A model generated the notes under the pieces. The model did no database searches, was not told the origin of the DNA, and saw only the letters and a list, made by a program, of their open reading frames with translations. Position numbers and translations under genes: made by a program. A stretch of DNA of 26,220 nucleotides, taken from Litorimonas sp964352855. GTDB taxonomy: Bacteria; Pseudomonadota; Alphaproteobacteria; Caulobacterales; Maricaulaceae. The DNA lies in contig CAYGTR010000042.1 of NCBI GenBank assembly GCA_964352855.1, positions 1 through 26,220 on the forward strand, in the 5' to 3' direction. Shown piece by piece: positions 8,485-17,113 of the stretch; the first letter of the stretch is position 1; every line of letters begins with the position of its first letter.

Positions 8485-8494
8485 TTGTGCACAA
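8485..8494. promoter_or_regulatory. Palindrome TTGTGCACAA between ispDF and dusB
   Basis: A perfect 10-base palindrome in the 62-base divergent intergenic region. On the minus strand its TTGTGC half could also act as a -35 element for ispDF with a TATTTG 17 bases downstream. Binding factor unknown. Confidence 0.3.
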
Positions 8495-8520
8495 AGCCTT
8501 TGGGCTCTATGAGGTTACAC

Positions 8521-9513
8521 ATGGCAAATCCTATTCATATCGGCAAGGTCGAACTGCGTTCGCGTGTTCTTGTTGCGCCGATGTCAGGTGTGACAGATTT
8601 GCCGTTTCGTAAGGTCTTGGCGAAATTCCAACCCGGGCTTGTGGTGTCGGAAATGGTGGCAGGTGATAGGCTCGCAAGTGGTGACGCTGAGAGTCTTGCC
8701 CGTGCTGCCGGATCTGTCGACATTTACCCGCTCGCCATTCAATTGGTCGGTCACAATCCCGAATGGATGGGGGTCGGTGCCAAGCTCTGCGAAGAGGCCG
8801 GTGCACATATCATTGACATCAATATGGGCTGTCCGGCTCGGAAAGTGGTTGGGGGTCAATCCGGATCTGCCCTTATGCGAGATTTGGATCATGCGATGGC
8901 AATGATCGAAACGACCGTGGCATCTACCTCTCTGCCTGTCACATTAAAAATGCGATTGGGTTGGGATGATGAGAGTTTGAATGCGCCGGAACTCGCGCAA
9001 CGCGCAGAAACTGCGGGCGTTAAGATGGTCGTTGTGCACGGCCGAACGCGGTGTCAATTTTACGAGGGCAGCGCGGATTGGGCGGCTGTGCGCCCCGTGA
9101 AAGACGCAGTCTCCATTCCCGTGATTGTGAATGGCGATATTTATGACGGCGAAACGGCGAAACGTGCTTTGGATGAATCCGGTGCTGATGGTGTCATGGT
9201 GGGACGTGCTCTAACCGGACGTCCCTGGTTGATCGGCGATATTGTTGAGGCAGTTGACGGGATTAGAGCCCGACAGTTGAGCAATGCAGAAAAGTCCGAA
9301 GTGGCGCTTGCCCATTACAAAGATATTCTTTTGTTTTACGGAGAAAGCAGAGGCCTGCGCGTCGCGCGAAAACATGTCGCGGGTTATCTGGAACATGCCG
9401 CTCACATTGTGTCGGATGAGGCGCGGAGACGGGCTTTATCCAGTAAAGAAACCGGAGATGTCATTCGGATTCTGCAACACGCTTTTCTGGAAAGCCAAGG
9501 CGTTGCGGCATGA
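8521..9513 (+). CDS. dusB: tRNA-dihydrouridine synthase B
   Basis: FMN-dependent enzyme that reduces specific uridines of tRNA D-loops. Reading from ATG 8521 gives 330 residues. Visible motifs: VAPMSGVTDLPFR near the N-terminus, QLVGHNP, the catalytic cysteine C104 in NMGCPARKV, the KMRLGWD segment, HGRTRCQFYEG and the flavin-binding GADGVMVGRA. ATG 8521 is chosen because GAGG (8511-8514) lies six bases upstream; ATG 8509 and TTG 8485 in the same frame lack such a site, and the latter falls on the palindrome. The stop overlaps the ntrB start as ATGA. The dusB-ntrB linkage is widespread in Alphaproteobacteria (the old nifR3 gene). Confidence 0.95.
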   Translation: MANPIHIGKVELRSRVLVAPMSGVTDLPFRKVLAKFQPGLVVSEMVAGDRLASGDAESLARAAGSVDIYPLAIQLVGHNPEWMGVGAKLCEEAGAHIIDINMGCPARKVVGGQSGSALMRDLDHAMAMIETTVASTSLPVTLKMRLGWDDESLNAPELAQRAETAGVKMVVVHGRTRCQFYEGSADWAAVRPVKDAVSIPVIVNGDIYDGETAKRALDESGADGVMVGRALTGRPWLIGDIVEAVDGIRARQLSNAEKSEVALAHYKDILLFYGESRGLRVARKHVAGYLEHAAHIVSDEARRRALSSKETGDVIRILQHAFLESQGVAA

Positions 9514-10568
9514 ATGATATGATCTCTGATTTGCCAATGGGCGCTTTGTTTAGCGAAGATGCACCTTTTCCTTGTTTCATCATAGAGGCGGCAACACATC
9601 AGGTTTTATGGGCGAATGAAGCCGCCAAACATTGGACAGGGCTGTCTATAAAACGCCTCGGGAAAGATATGCTTTGGAGCGTTTTAGACGTTAAAGAAAA
9701 CCCTGAAGAGACAATTGCCAACTCTTTTGCGCAAGGGGCAGCCGTCACAGTCAGAGATTGTGAAATTCGATTGGCGCATTTGTCTGAAAATGCACAATTA
9801 TGTCATTTGAGTGCTTTTCCGACCCAAGGCCATATTGGTATTGGCGTGCGGTTCGCCAATGCGCATCCTCGCAACCAACCTATGGGTGGGCAGGTGGTTT
9901 CCGGTATGGGGCGCTTAATTGCGCATGAGCTCAAAAACCCTCTCGCAGGTATTAAAGGGGCCGCACAATTATTACGAGACGATGTTGAAACGGAGGAGGG
10001 CCAAGCGCTTATTGATCTGATTGCCTCAGAGATTGACCGCATACGTCGTCTGGCAGACCGTATGGAAACATTAGGCGACAGCGATCCTGAAACGCAAGAG
10101 CAGGTCAATATCCACGAAATCCTGCGGCGTGCGCGGCAAATCATTCAATCTGCCGATGGAACGGTGATTTTTACGGAACGTTATGATCCGTCCCTCCCAC
10201 ATGCGGCGGGCGATCCTGACACTTTGATGCAAGCCGTTCTGAACCTCATTAAAAACGCATCTGAGGCCGGTAACGAAATCATGTTGAAAACAAGATTTCG
10301 GAGCGGTGTTTCTGCGCGAAGCGAAAAGATGTTGGGGCAGAGCTTGCCAATTGAAATCCAAGTCATTGATAATGGTGAAGGCATTCCACCCGACCTTATT
10401 GATCAGGTCTTTCAACCGTTTGTGTCGACAAAAAAGGACGGACAAGGGTTGGGCCTCGCGCTTGTCTCAAAAGTCGCGGCCGCGCATGGAGGCGTCGTTG
10501 AAGTACGGTCGCGCCCCGGAAAAACTGTTTTCTCGCTCCTGCTGCCAACGCCCCAAAATGAAACCTAA
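9510..10568 (+). CDS. ntrB: Nitrogen regulation sensor histidine kinase NtrB
   Basis: Soluble kinase/phosphatase that phosphorylates NtrC according to nitrogen status, normally under PII control. The 352-residue protein has a PAS-type N-terminal domain (about 10-115), the dimerisation/phosphoacceptor helix with H139 in IAHELKNPLAGIKGAAQ, and a HATPase domain with N-box NLIKNASEA, G1 DNGEGIPPD and G2 GQGLGLAL. No transmembrane segment, as expected. It starts within the last bases of dusB (ATGA), so it is coupled to it, and ntrC follows 11 bases later. The kinase core looks intact although its partner NtrC is unusual. Confidence 0.95.
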   Translation: MNDMISDLPMGALFSEDAPFPCFIIEAATHQVLWANEAAKHWTGLSIKRLGKDMLWSVLDVKENPEETIANSFAQGAAVTVRDCEIRLAHLSENAQLCHLSAFPTQGHIGIGVRFANAHPRNQPMGGQVVSGMGRLIAHELKNPLAGIKGAAQLLRDDVETEEGQALIDLIASEIDRIRRLADRMETLGDSDPETQEQVNIHEILRRARQIIQSADGTVIFTERYDPSLPHAAGDPDTLMQAVLNLIKNASEAGNEIMLKTRFRSGVSARSEKMLGQSLPIEIQVIDNGEGIPPDLIDQVFQPFVSTKKDGQGLGLALVSKVAAAHGGVVEVRSRPGKTVFSLLLPTPQNET

Positions 10569-10579
10569 AGGATACGAAG

Positions 10580-11893
10580 ATGAAATATGAAGTTCTCCTT
10601 GCCGATGATGACGACAGTGTACGCCTTGTTTTATCAAAAGCCCTTACACGTGCGGGTCATAGCGTTAAAGCGACAGATAATGCGCAGACCTTGCTCAAAT
10701 GGGCACAAGCAGGGCAGGGCGATATTATCGTGACAGACGTTATGATGGGTGGGCGGGAAGTTTTTGAGACTTTACCGGATATTGCTTCGGCACGCCCCAA
10801 GATGCCGATTGTCGTTATCAGTGCCAATAATACCGTCAATACGGCCCTCAAGGCCGGGCAGCATAAGGTCTTTGAATATGTGCCCAAACCTTTTGATCTT
10901 GAAGACGTCACAAATGCTGTGTCGCGGGCCGGGCAATCTGTAAACCCAAGGCGCGGGCGTCAAACGCAATCCAAACGCCTGCCTATGATCGGCCGTAGCG
11001 CCGCGATGCAGCCTGTTTACCGCGCGGTTTCACGGTTTTCTGACAGTGATTTGCCGATCCTTATTCAAGGTGCTGTGGGGACGGGCAAAGATCTTGTTGC
11101 GCGGCTTTTGCATGATGGTGGTTCGCGGTCTGACCGCCCCTTTCTTCGAACCAGTGATTTTGAAAATACGTCTTTGACACTCCAAAAAGTCAATGGCGGC
11201 GATATTTACATCGACGAAATTGCGGAGCTGACAATGTCTCAGCAAGAACGTCTCCTCGCGCTTATGACTGAGGCGGAAATGATACCGCATTCAAAACGCC
11301 CCCGTATCCTTTCTGCGACCCGTAAAGACCTGCGTAAAATGGCAGAAAACGGGACGTTTCGTGATGATTTGTTGTTTCGTATTAATGTGGCAGAAATCCG
11401 TATCCCGCCGCTCTCTGACAGAGATAAAGATACTTATGAGCTCGCGGAGAATTTTCTATCTCAAGCCTCACCGGGGTTAGGACGTCGGTTTGAATCAGAT
11501 GCGCTTGATCTTTTGCATCGTCATAATTGGTCAGGCAATGTAAGAGAGCTTGAGAATCTTGTGAGGCGTCTGTCCGTGCTTTATTCTGATGATGTGATTA
11601 CCGCGAATATGGTTCTGCAGGAGTTTTCGAAAGATATCCGTCCCCATGTCAATCAAGGCGAGGGACAAGCTCGACTCGATAAACAGTTGGAAGAGGCCTG
11701 TAGAAGTTTGCTGAATGATGACCCGGAAGATTTATCCGAGTCACTTTATCAAACGGCTTTGGCTTGGGTCGAGAAACCTCTTATTGTTGAAGCCCTTCGC
11801 TTGACGGGTGGAAACCGCGCCAAGGCTGCCGAGCGCTTGGGTATCCACCGCAACACTTTAAGAACACGGCTAAAATCACTTAATATCTCATAA
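10580..11893 (+). CDS. ntrC: Response regulator NtrC lacking the GAFTGA loop
   Basis: NtrC-family regulator of 437 residues, shorter than the roughly 470 of enteric NtrC. Receiver domain (1-120) has D9-D12, phosphoacceptor D53 and the KPFDLEDV end. The AAA+ domain keeps Walker A GAVGTGKD (G164-K170), Walker B with D212 and E213, a sensor-I-like RILSATRKDL and arginine-finger region FRDDLLFRIN. However, Walker A lysine to Walker B aspartate is only 42 residues, against about 64 in enteric NtrC: the segment with ESELFG and GAFTGA (loop 1) is absent, and loop 2 before sensor I is also short. GAFTGA contacts sigma-54, so classical sigma-54 activation is not expected. The C-terminal Fis-type helix-turn-helix (about 398-437, NRAKAAERLGIHRNTLRTRL) is intact. 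Rhodobacter capsulatus NtrC also lacks GAFTGA and works with the housekeeping sigma factor; I recall the same loss in Caulobacter. Confidence 0.93.
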   Translation: MKYEVLLADDDDSVRLVLSKALTRAGHSVKATDNAQTLLKWAQAGQGDIIVTDVMMGGREVFETLPDIASARPKMPIVVISANNTVNTALKAGQHKVFEYVPKPFDLEDVTNAVSRAGQSVNPRRGRQTQSKRLPMIGRSAAMQPVYRAVSRFSDSDLPILIQGAVGTGKDLVARLLHDGGSRSDRPFLRTSDFENTSLTLQKVNGGDIYIDEIAELTMSQQERLLALMTEAEMIPHSKRPRILSATRKDLRKMAENGTFRDDLLFRINVAEIRIPPLSDRDKDTYELAENFLSQASPGLGRRFESDALDLLHRHNWSGNVRELENLVRRLSVLYSDDVITANMVLQEFSKDIRPHVNQGEGQARLDKQLEEACRSLLNDDPEDLSESLYQTALAWVEKPLIVEALRLTGGNRAKAAERLGIHRNTLRTRLKSLNIS

Positions 11894-11943
11894 GCATAAC
11901 TGTGTTGATTTTGTGCAACAGTGATGTAAAACAGTAACAGGTG

Positions 11944-11958
11944 GCGCCGTTGAGGCGC
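11944..11958 (+). promoter_or_regulatory. Hairpin over the presumed ntrY ribosome-binding site
   Basis: GCGCC (11944-11948) and GGCGC (11954-11958) form a five-pair GC stem around GTTGA. The only Shine-Dalgarno-like GAGG (11952-11955) before the TTG at 11966 lies in this hairpin, so folding could limit ntrY translation. Confidence 0.35.
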
Positions 11959-11965
11959 GAAACGC

Positions 11966-14302
11966 TTGGTAGATGTGAATAAAATTGTACCATTGCAATC
12001 CGAGACTGACGAGGCTTTTCCAGTGGAGAAGCCGCTGCGCAATACTACTAAAATTGAAGTGAAGCCGACTGGTGGCACCGACGCGGGTGACCCGCCCATG
12101 CAGCCTTTTATTAAACGTGCACCGCGTATCGCCCGATCCGCGCTTTTCGGTGTTTTGTTTATGACGGCCATGTTTGTGACCATTTTGGGGGCTTTGCTTT
12201 CATTCTCTAAAGAGGTCGGACAGATTGAGCAGTCCTATGACCTTTTGCGGGCAAATTTAATACTTATCGCATTATTAACGCTTTATCTTGGCTATCGGGT
12301 TTGGACCACCTTGTTCACAAGAGCTCGTCGACGCTCAGCCCCATTACTCCACCGTCGTTTCGTGTTCATTTTCAGTCTCGCTGCCCTCGTGCCGGCCATT
12401 ACGGTCGGTGTCTTTTCTCTGTCTTTTATCAGTCAAAATTTAAATGACATTTTTGGCGATGATGTCCGTGAGAACATGTCGCAAGCGAGAGCTATTTTGG
12501 ATGATTATGTCGATCAAGAATTAGCTGAACTTGGAAAAGATATCAATGCTTTGTCGTTATCTCTCAATGCGAGACCCGACGATATTCAAAATAGGATTTC
12601 GTTCACCGCCGCGTTGCAAATCGAGGCTAGGGTCAGGGATTTGGACTCAGTTTATGTGTTAAGCGATCAGGGAGATGTTTTGACGCGCGTTGAAAGCCCT
12701 TATGCACCGCAATTAAGAGTGCCCTCAAATGATATTTTCCTCAGCGTGTCACAGGGGGGCGTTGCCTATCAAAAGCGGGATGATTTAGACTTCTTGATAG
12801 CCCTCACGCCGCTTCCGGGTTTCGCAAATGTTTATCTTTATGTGGGGCGGGCTTTGCGGTCCGACAGCCAAGTCCTCTCGAGTATTTCCGGTATCGAGGC
12901 GGCGACGGAATCTTTGAAGGCGTTCAATACGCGACAGGCGAAAATGCGCTCTGTCTTTGTTTTAACCTTAGTCGAAACAGCTATTTTGATTTTGATGGCG
13001 GCGATTTGGCTCGGCTTGTTGCTAGGGAATCGTATTATCGATCCGCTTGGGCGTTTGATCACAGCAGCGGAACGGGTGCGAGCAGGTGATATGAGCGCGA
13101 AGGTGGATGTCAGCTCGGACTGGGGTGAAATTTCCGACCTCGGCAGTGCGTTTAACCGCATGACCCAACAGCTCGACTCACAGCGCGACGCTTTGGTGAA
13201 AGAGCATGATATTTCCGAGCAAAGACGGCAGTTCTCAGAGGCTGTGCTCTCAGGCGTTCGCGCCGGAGTTATAGGTTTGACTCAAGCCGGCCGCATTACA
13301 CTGGTGAACAAATCAGCAGAAACACTCTTGGGCGTTGAGGGGCGGACACTATTGGGTTTACCCATTGCTGAAGTTTTATCGCCCTTTGCGACCGCTTTCA
13401 AAAAAGGCCGTGAAAGCATCCATGCGTCGGCAGAAGATCAGGTGAATTTTGAGATAGATGGGCAAATTCGGAATTTTGATTTGCGTGTCTCGGCCTATCA
13501 AGGCGTTCGTAAAGATACGGGTTGGGTGCTGACTTTTGATGATATGACTCGCCTCGTTTCGGCGCAGCGCCACTCGGCTTGGCGTGAAGTGGCGCGCCGT
13601 ATCGCCCATGAGATCAAAAACCCGCTTACGCCCATTCAGCTCTCCGCTGAACGTTTGGAGCGAAAATACAGCAAAGAAATTACATCAGATAAGCAAACCT
13701 TCACAAATTGCACCCAAACGATTATTCGCCAAGTCGCTAGCCTCGAGCAGATGGTGAACGAGTTCTCAGCCTTTGCGCGTATGCCCGCGCCTGAATTTGC
13801 AGATGTCGACATTCAGACCATCATTGATGAAGTCTTATTTGAACAAGGCGTGGCTTTTCCTGAGATCGCCTTTTTACAAACCGAAAAGTTTTCGAATGCC
13901 ACGCTCATTTGGGGAGATGAACGCCTCATCATGCAAGCGCTGACGAATATTTTGAAAAATGCAGGTGAAGCTGTACTTCGCTCGCACGATAAATCGGGCG
14001 AGGAACAAAATGAGGGATTGATCACGGTTCAACTTGTAGCTCGTAAAGACGCCATTGTCATAAAAATCACTGACAATGGCCCGGGTTGGCCAAGTTCAGA
14101 TAAAAACAGATTATTAGAACCTTACGTCACAACACACGACAGCGGAACAGGATTAGGTCTCGCGATCGTTAAACGGATTGCCGAAGACCACGGCGGCAGT
14201 TTGAAGCTGACTGAGCCGCCGCGGGGTCGAAAAGGCGCCTGTGTTGAATTACGTTTACCGAAACATCCTGAGCACCGTTCAGTTGAAAGGACACCTTCAT
14301 GA
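11966..14302 (+). CDS. ntrY: Membrane sensor histidine kinase NtrY
   Basis: Sensor of the NtrYX system, linked in Alphaproteobacteria to nitrogen, redox and envelope control. About 778 residues: three N-terminal membrane segments (roughly 57-80, 96-115, 130-152), a periplasmic region, a fourth membrane segment (about 328-350), HAMP (about 350-405), a PAS domain, a phosphoacceptor helix with H548 (RIAHEIKNPLTPIQLSAERL) and a HATPase domain (ILKNAGEAV, DNGPGWP, GTGLGLAIV). No ATG suits the N-terminus: the frame's earliest start is TTG 11966, with GAGG ten bases upstream; the next strong alternative is ATG 12098 (residue 45), just before the first membrane segment. The start is therefore uncertain. 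The stop overlaps the ntrX ATG (ATGA). The 72-base gap from ntrC may hold a weak promoter (TTGATT 11905-11910, TAAAAC 11927-11932). Confidence 0.92.
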   Translation: MVDVNKIVPLQSETDEAFPVEKPLRNTTKIEVKPTGGTDAGDPPMQPFIKRAPRIARSALFGVLFMTAMFVTILGALLSFSKEVGQIEQSYDLLRANLILIALLTLYLGYRVWTTLFTRARRRSAPLLHRRFVFIFSLAALVPAITVGVFSLSFISQNLNDIFGDDVRENMSQARAILDDYVDQELAELGKDINALSLSLNARPDDIQNRISFTAALQIEARVRDLDSVYVLSDQGDVLTRVESPYAPQLRVPSNDIFLSVSQGGVAYQKRDDLDFLIALTPLPGFANVYLYVGRALRSDSQVLSSISGIEAATESLKAFNTRQAKMRSVFVLTLVETAILILMAAIWLGLLLGNRIIDPLGRLITAAERVRAGDMSAKVDVSSDWGEISDLGSAFNRMTQQLDSQRDALVKEHDISEQRRQFSEAVLSGVRAGVIGLTQAGRITLVNKSAETLLGVEGRTLLGLPIAEVLSPFATAFKKGRESIHASAEDQVNFEIDGQIRNFDLRVSAYQGVRKDTGWVLTFDDMTRLVSAQRHSAWREVARRIAHEIKNPLTPIQLSAERLERKYSKEITSDKQTFTNCTQTIIRQVASLEQMVNEFSAFARMPAPEFADVDIQTIIDEVLFEQGVAFPEIAFLQTEKFSNATLIWGDERLIMQALTNILKNAGEAVLRSHDKSGEEQNEGLITVQLVARKDAIVIKITDNGPGWPSSDKNRLLEPYVTTHDSGTGLGLAIVKRIAEDHGGSLKLTEPPRGRKGACVELRLPKHPEHRSVERTPS

Positions 14303-15687
14303 AATATGATATCCTCATTGTTGAAGATGAAGATGATATTCGCGAGATGATTGCGGGTATATTGGATGATGAAGGCCATAATACCCGTCAGGTCTCAACC
14401 AGTGAGGCGGCCATAGAAGCGGTGCGTAAAAGGCAGCCTTCCTTAATCGTTTTGGATGTCTGGCTAAAGGGCAGCGCCATGGACGGCATCGAGCTTTTGG
14501 ATAATTTGAAAATTTCTTACCCCTTAATGCCTGTCATCATCATCAGCGGTCACGGCACGGTCGAAACAGCAGTTTCTGCCATTCGTAAAGGAGCTTATGA
14601 TTATATCGTTAAACCCTTTAAATCTGAAAAACTCATTGTCACAGTTTCTAGGGCCTTGGAAAATGCGCGCCTGAGGCAAGAAAATGAAGAACTGAAGGGC
14701 CGTGCTCAAACGGACACCCATCTTGTCGGGTCCTCTGCGCTGATCCAGCAATTGCGGTCAAAAATTGAACGTGTCGCAGCCACAAATTCTCGCGTTCTCA
14801 TTACAGGACCTTCGGGTAGCGGAAAAGAACTCATTGCACGCCTGATTCACGGTCAATCAAAACGTGCTGGCGGACCTTTTAAAGCCGTGAATGCCGCCTC
14901 TATGGTTCCGGAGCGCGTTGAAGAAGAGCTGTTTGGTGTCGAAAACACAGACGGTGCCGTTATCAAAACAGGTCTCTTGGAAGCAGCTCATAATGGGACG
15001 CTTTATTTGGATGAAGTGTCAGATATGCCTGCCGAAACGCAGGGAAAATTGCTCAGACTTTTAGTCGAGCAAAGGTTTCAGCGTTTGGGTGGACATAATG
15101 ATGTCCAAGTGGATGTAAGGGTCGTGACATCCAGCTCTCACGATCTGTCCAAGGACGTCGAAATGGGTCGTTTTCGGGAAGACCTATTCCACCGTTTGAA
15201 TGTTATGCCTTTGGAAGCGCCGGCGCTAGGCGAACGGCGCGAGGATATTCCTTTGCTCGTGAGGCATTTTATTTCTCAACTGGCGGCCTCTACCGGATTA
15301 CCTGCCCGCGAGATTGGCGAGGATGCCATGGCGGCCCTCCAGGCGCATGATTGGCCGGGAAATGTTCGCCAGCTGCGTAACAATGTAGAGCGTTTGCTGA
15401 TCTTAGCTACAGGCGAACCTAACCAACCGATCACCTTGGAGACATTACCGCCTGAGGTCTCTGTTGTCAGAGCGACGGGGGGGAGTTCTGACTCTGAGAG
15501 GATGATTTCAATGCCTTTGCGTGATGCGCGAGAACATTTTGAGCGTGAATATCTTCAGGCACAAATTGACCGTTTTGACGGCAATATCTCTAAAACGGCA
15601 AGTTTTGTCGGTATGGAGCGTTCTGCCTTGCACCGAAAGCTAAAGTCGCTAGGCTTGGGAGCAGGTGGAGGCGATAGCGCCTCATAA
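14299..15687 (+). CDS. ntrX: Response regulator NtrX
   Basis: NtrC-superfamily regulator paired with NtrY, 462 residues. Receiver domain with D10/E11, phosphoacceptor D53 and KPFKSEKL; AAA+ domain with Walker A GPSGSGKE (170-177, K176), Walker B D238-E239 (LYLDEVSDM), FREDLFHRLNV and WPGNVRQL; a C-terminal Fis-type DNA-binding helix-turn-helix (NISKTASFVGMERSALHRKL). At the loop-1 position it reads ELFGVENTDGAVIKTG instead of a GAFTGA motif. That matches other alphaproteobacterial NtrX proteins, which are thought not to use sigma-54 (for example in Brucella). The ATG overlaps the ntrY stop by four bases, so the kinase and regulator are coupled. trkA follows after 47 bases. Confidence 0.95.
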   Translation: MKYDILIVEDEDDIREMIAGILDDEGHNTRQVSTSEAAIEAVRKRQPSLIVLDVWLKGSAMDGIELLDNLKISYPLMPVIIISGHGTVETAVSAIRKGAYDYIVKPFKSEKLIVTVSRALENARLRQENEELKGRAQTDTHLVGSSALIQQLRSKIERVAATNSRVLITGPSGSGKELIARLIHGQSKRAGGPFKAVNAASMVPERVEEELFGVENTDGAVIKTGLLEAAHNGTLYLDEVSDMPAETQGKLLRLLVEQRFQRLGGHNDVQVDVRVVTSSSHDLSKDVEMGRFREDLFHRLNVMPLEAPALGERREDIPLLVRHFISQLAASTGLPAREIGEDAMAALQAHDWPGNVRQLRNNVERLLILATGEPNQPITLETLPPEVSVVRATGGSSDSERMISMPLRDAREHFEREYLQAQIDRFDGNISKTASFVGMERSALHRKLKSLGLGAGGGDSAS

Positions 15688-15734
15688 TAAACAAGTCCCT
15701 GATGGTGACATCATTGACTCAAGGGTGAGGGCTC

Positions 15735-17108
15735 ATGCGGGTCATTATTTGCGGCGCAGGTCGCGTAGGATATGGATTGGCCACACGTCTGGCAGGCGAG
15801 AACAATACTGTTACGGTGATTGACCTATCAGCAGACCTTATTCGTCAAATTACCACTGATTTGGATGTTCGCGGGGTTGTCGGGAATGGTGCTCATCCTG
15901 ATGTTTTAGTGCGCGCAGGCGTGCAGAACACCGATATGATTATTGCGGTTACCTATGCTGACGAAGTCAATATGATTGCCTGCCAAGTGGCGCATTCCCT
16001 TTTCAATGTCCCCACAAAAATAGCTAGGGTGCGGGCGCAGAGCTATCTCGATACGCAATGGAATGATCTCTATAGCCGTGAAAACATGCCGATCGATATT
16101 ATCATCTCGCCTGAAATTGAGATTGGGAAAGCAATTTTGCGGCGTTTGAATACGCCGGGTGCGTTCAATGTGGTACCTTTTTCAAACGGGCAAGTGCTGT
16201 TATTGGGCGTCAAAATAACAGAAGATTGCCCTATTATAGATACACCTATCAGACAAATTCCTGATCTATTCGAAGGGTTACATGCCGCAATTGTAGGCAT
16301 TAAACGTGACGGTTTGGTCTTTGCACCGACGCCGGATGATCCTTTGAACATAGAGGATGACGCCTATTTTGTGACGAAAACGGAACACGCAACGCGTTTA
16401 TTAGAAGTCATTGGGAGCCGCCAAGCCAAAGCCCGCCAGGTTGTTATCATTGGCGCGGGTAATGTCGGTAAATATGTCGCGAAGGAGTTAGAGCATGTCG
16501 CAGGTGTGCGCGTACGCATGATAGAGCGGGATAAAGACCGGGCTGAAAAAGCCGCCGAAGACTTAGCGCGCACGGTTATTTTAAATGGGGACGCGATGGA
16601 TGCCGCCATTCAGGACGAAGCGGGCGTCGGAAGCTCCGAGACCGTTATTTGTCTGACCAATGATGATAAAATCAATATTCTTTCCGCGGTTCTGGCGAAA
16701 AAGCTCGGCGCAAGTAATACGATCAGCCTTATCAACGAATCGTCTATGCAGGATATGCAGTCCGAATTGGGCATTGATATGGTGATCGACCCGCGCGCTA
16801 GTACAATATCGTCGATCTTGCGCCATGTTCGCCGCGGCCGTATTTTGGATGTTTACTCTCTCGAAAATGGTGGGGCTGAAGTCATGGAGGGTGAGGTGCT
16901 CGAAACGTCACCTTTAGCCGGAAAAGCCTTGAGAGATGCAGATTTACCTGCCGACATAACTATTGGCGCCGTGATACATAATGGGGTCGTCAAATTCCCG
17001 GAGCCTGATCTGGTCGTGAAACAAGGCGATAAAATCGTATTACTCGCGGAAAAATCTGCGTTGAAAGCGATCGAAGCCTTGTTCAGGGTCAGTACGGATT
17101 ATTTCTAA
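15735..17108 (+). CDS. trkA: Trk potassium uptake regulatory subunit TrkA
   Basis: Cytoplasmic NAD(H)-binding gating subunit of the Trk potassium transporter. The 457 residues form the usual tandem arrangement RCK_N-RCK_C-RCK_N-RCK_C: the first Rossmann motif is GAGRVGYGLA (7-16) and the second GAGNVG (240-245). The start ATG has GAGG (15726-15729) upstream. It is followed five bases later by trkH, so the two subunits are co-transcribed. In many Alphaproteobacteria trkA lies just after ntrYX, as here. Confidence 0.96.
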   Translation: MRVIICGAGRVGYGLATRLAGENNTVTVIDLSADLIRQITTDLDVRGVVGNGAHPDVLVRAGVQNTDMIIAVTYADEVNMIACQVAHSLFNVPTKIARVRAQSYLDTQWNDLYSRENMPIDIIISPEIEIGKAILRRLNTPGAFNVVPFSNGQVLLLGVKITEDCPIIDTPIRQIPDLFEGLHAAIVGIKRDGLVFAPTPDDPLNIEDDAYFVTKTEHATRLLEVIGSRQAKARQVVIIGAGNVGKYVAKELEHVAGVRVRMIERDKDRAEKAAEDLARTVILNGDAMDAAIQDEAGVGSSETVICLTNDDKINILSAVLAKKLGASNTISLINESSMQDMQSELGIDMVIDPRASTISSILRHVRRGRILDVYSLENGGAEVMEGEVLETSPLAGKALRDADLPADITIGAVIHNGVVKFPEPDLVVKQGDKIVLLAEKSALKAIEALFRVSTDYF

Positions 17109-17113
17109 GCCTT

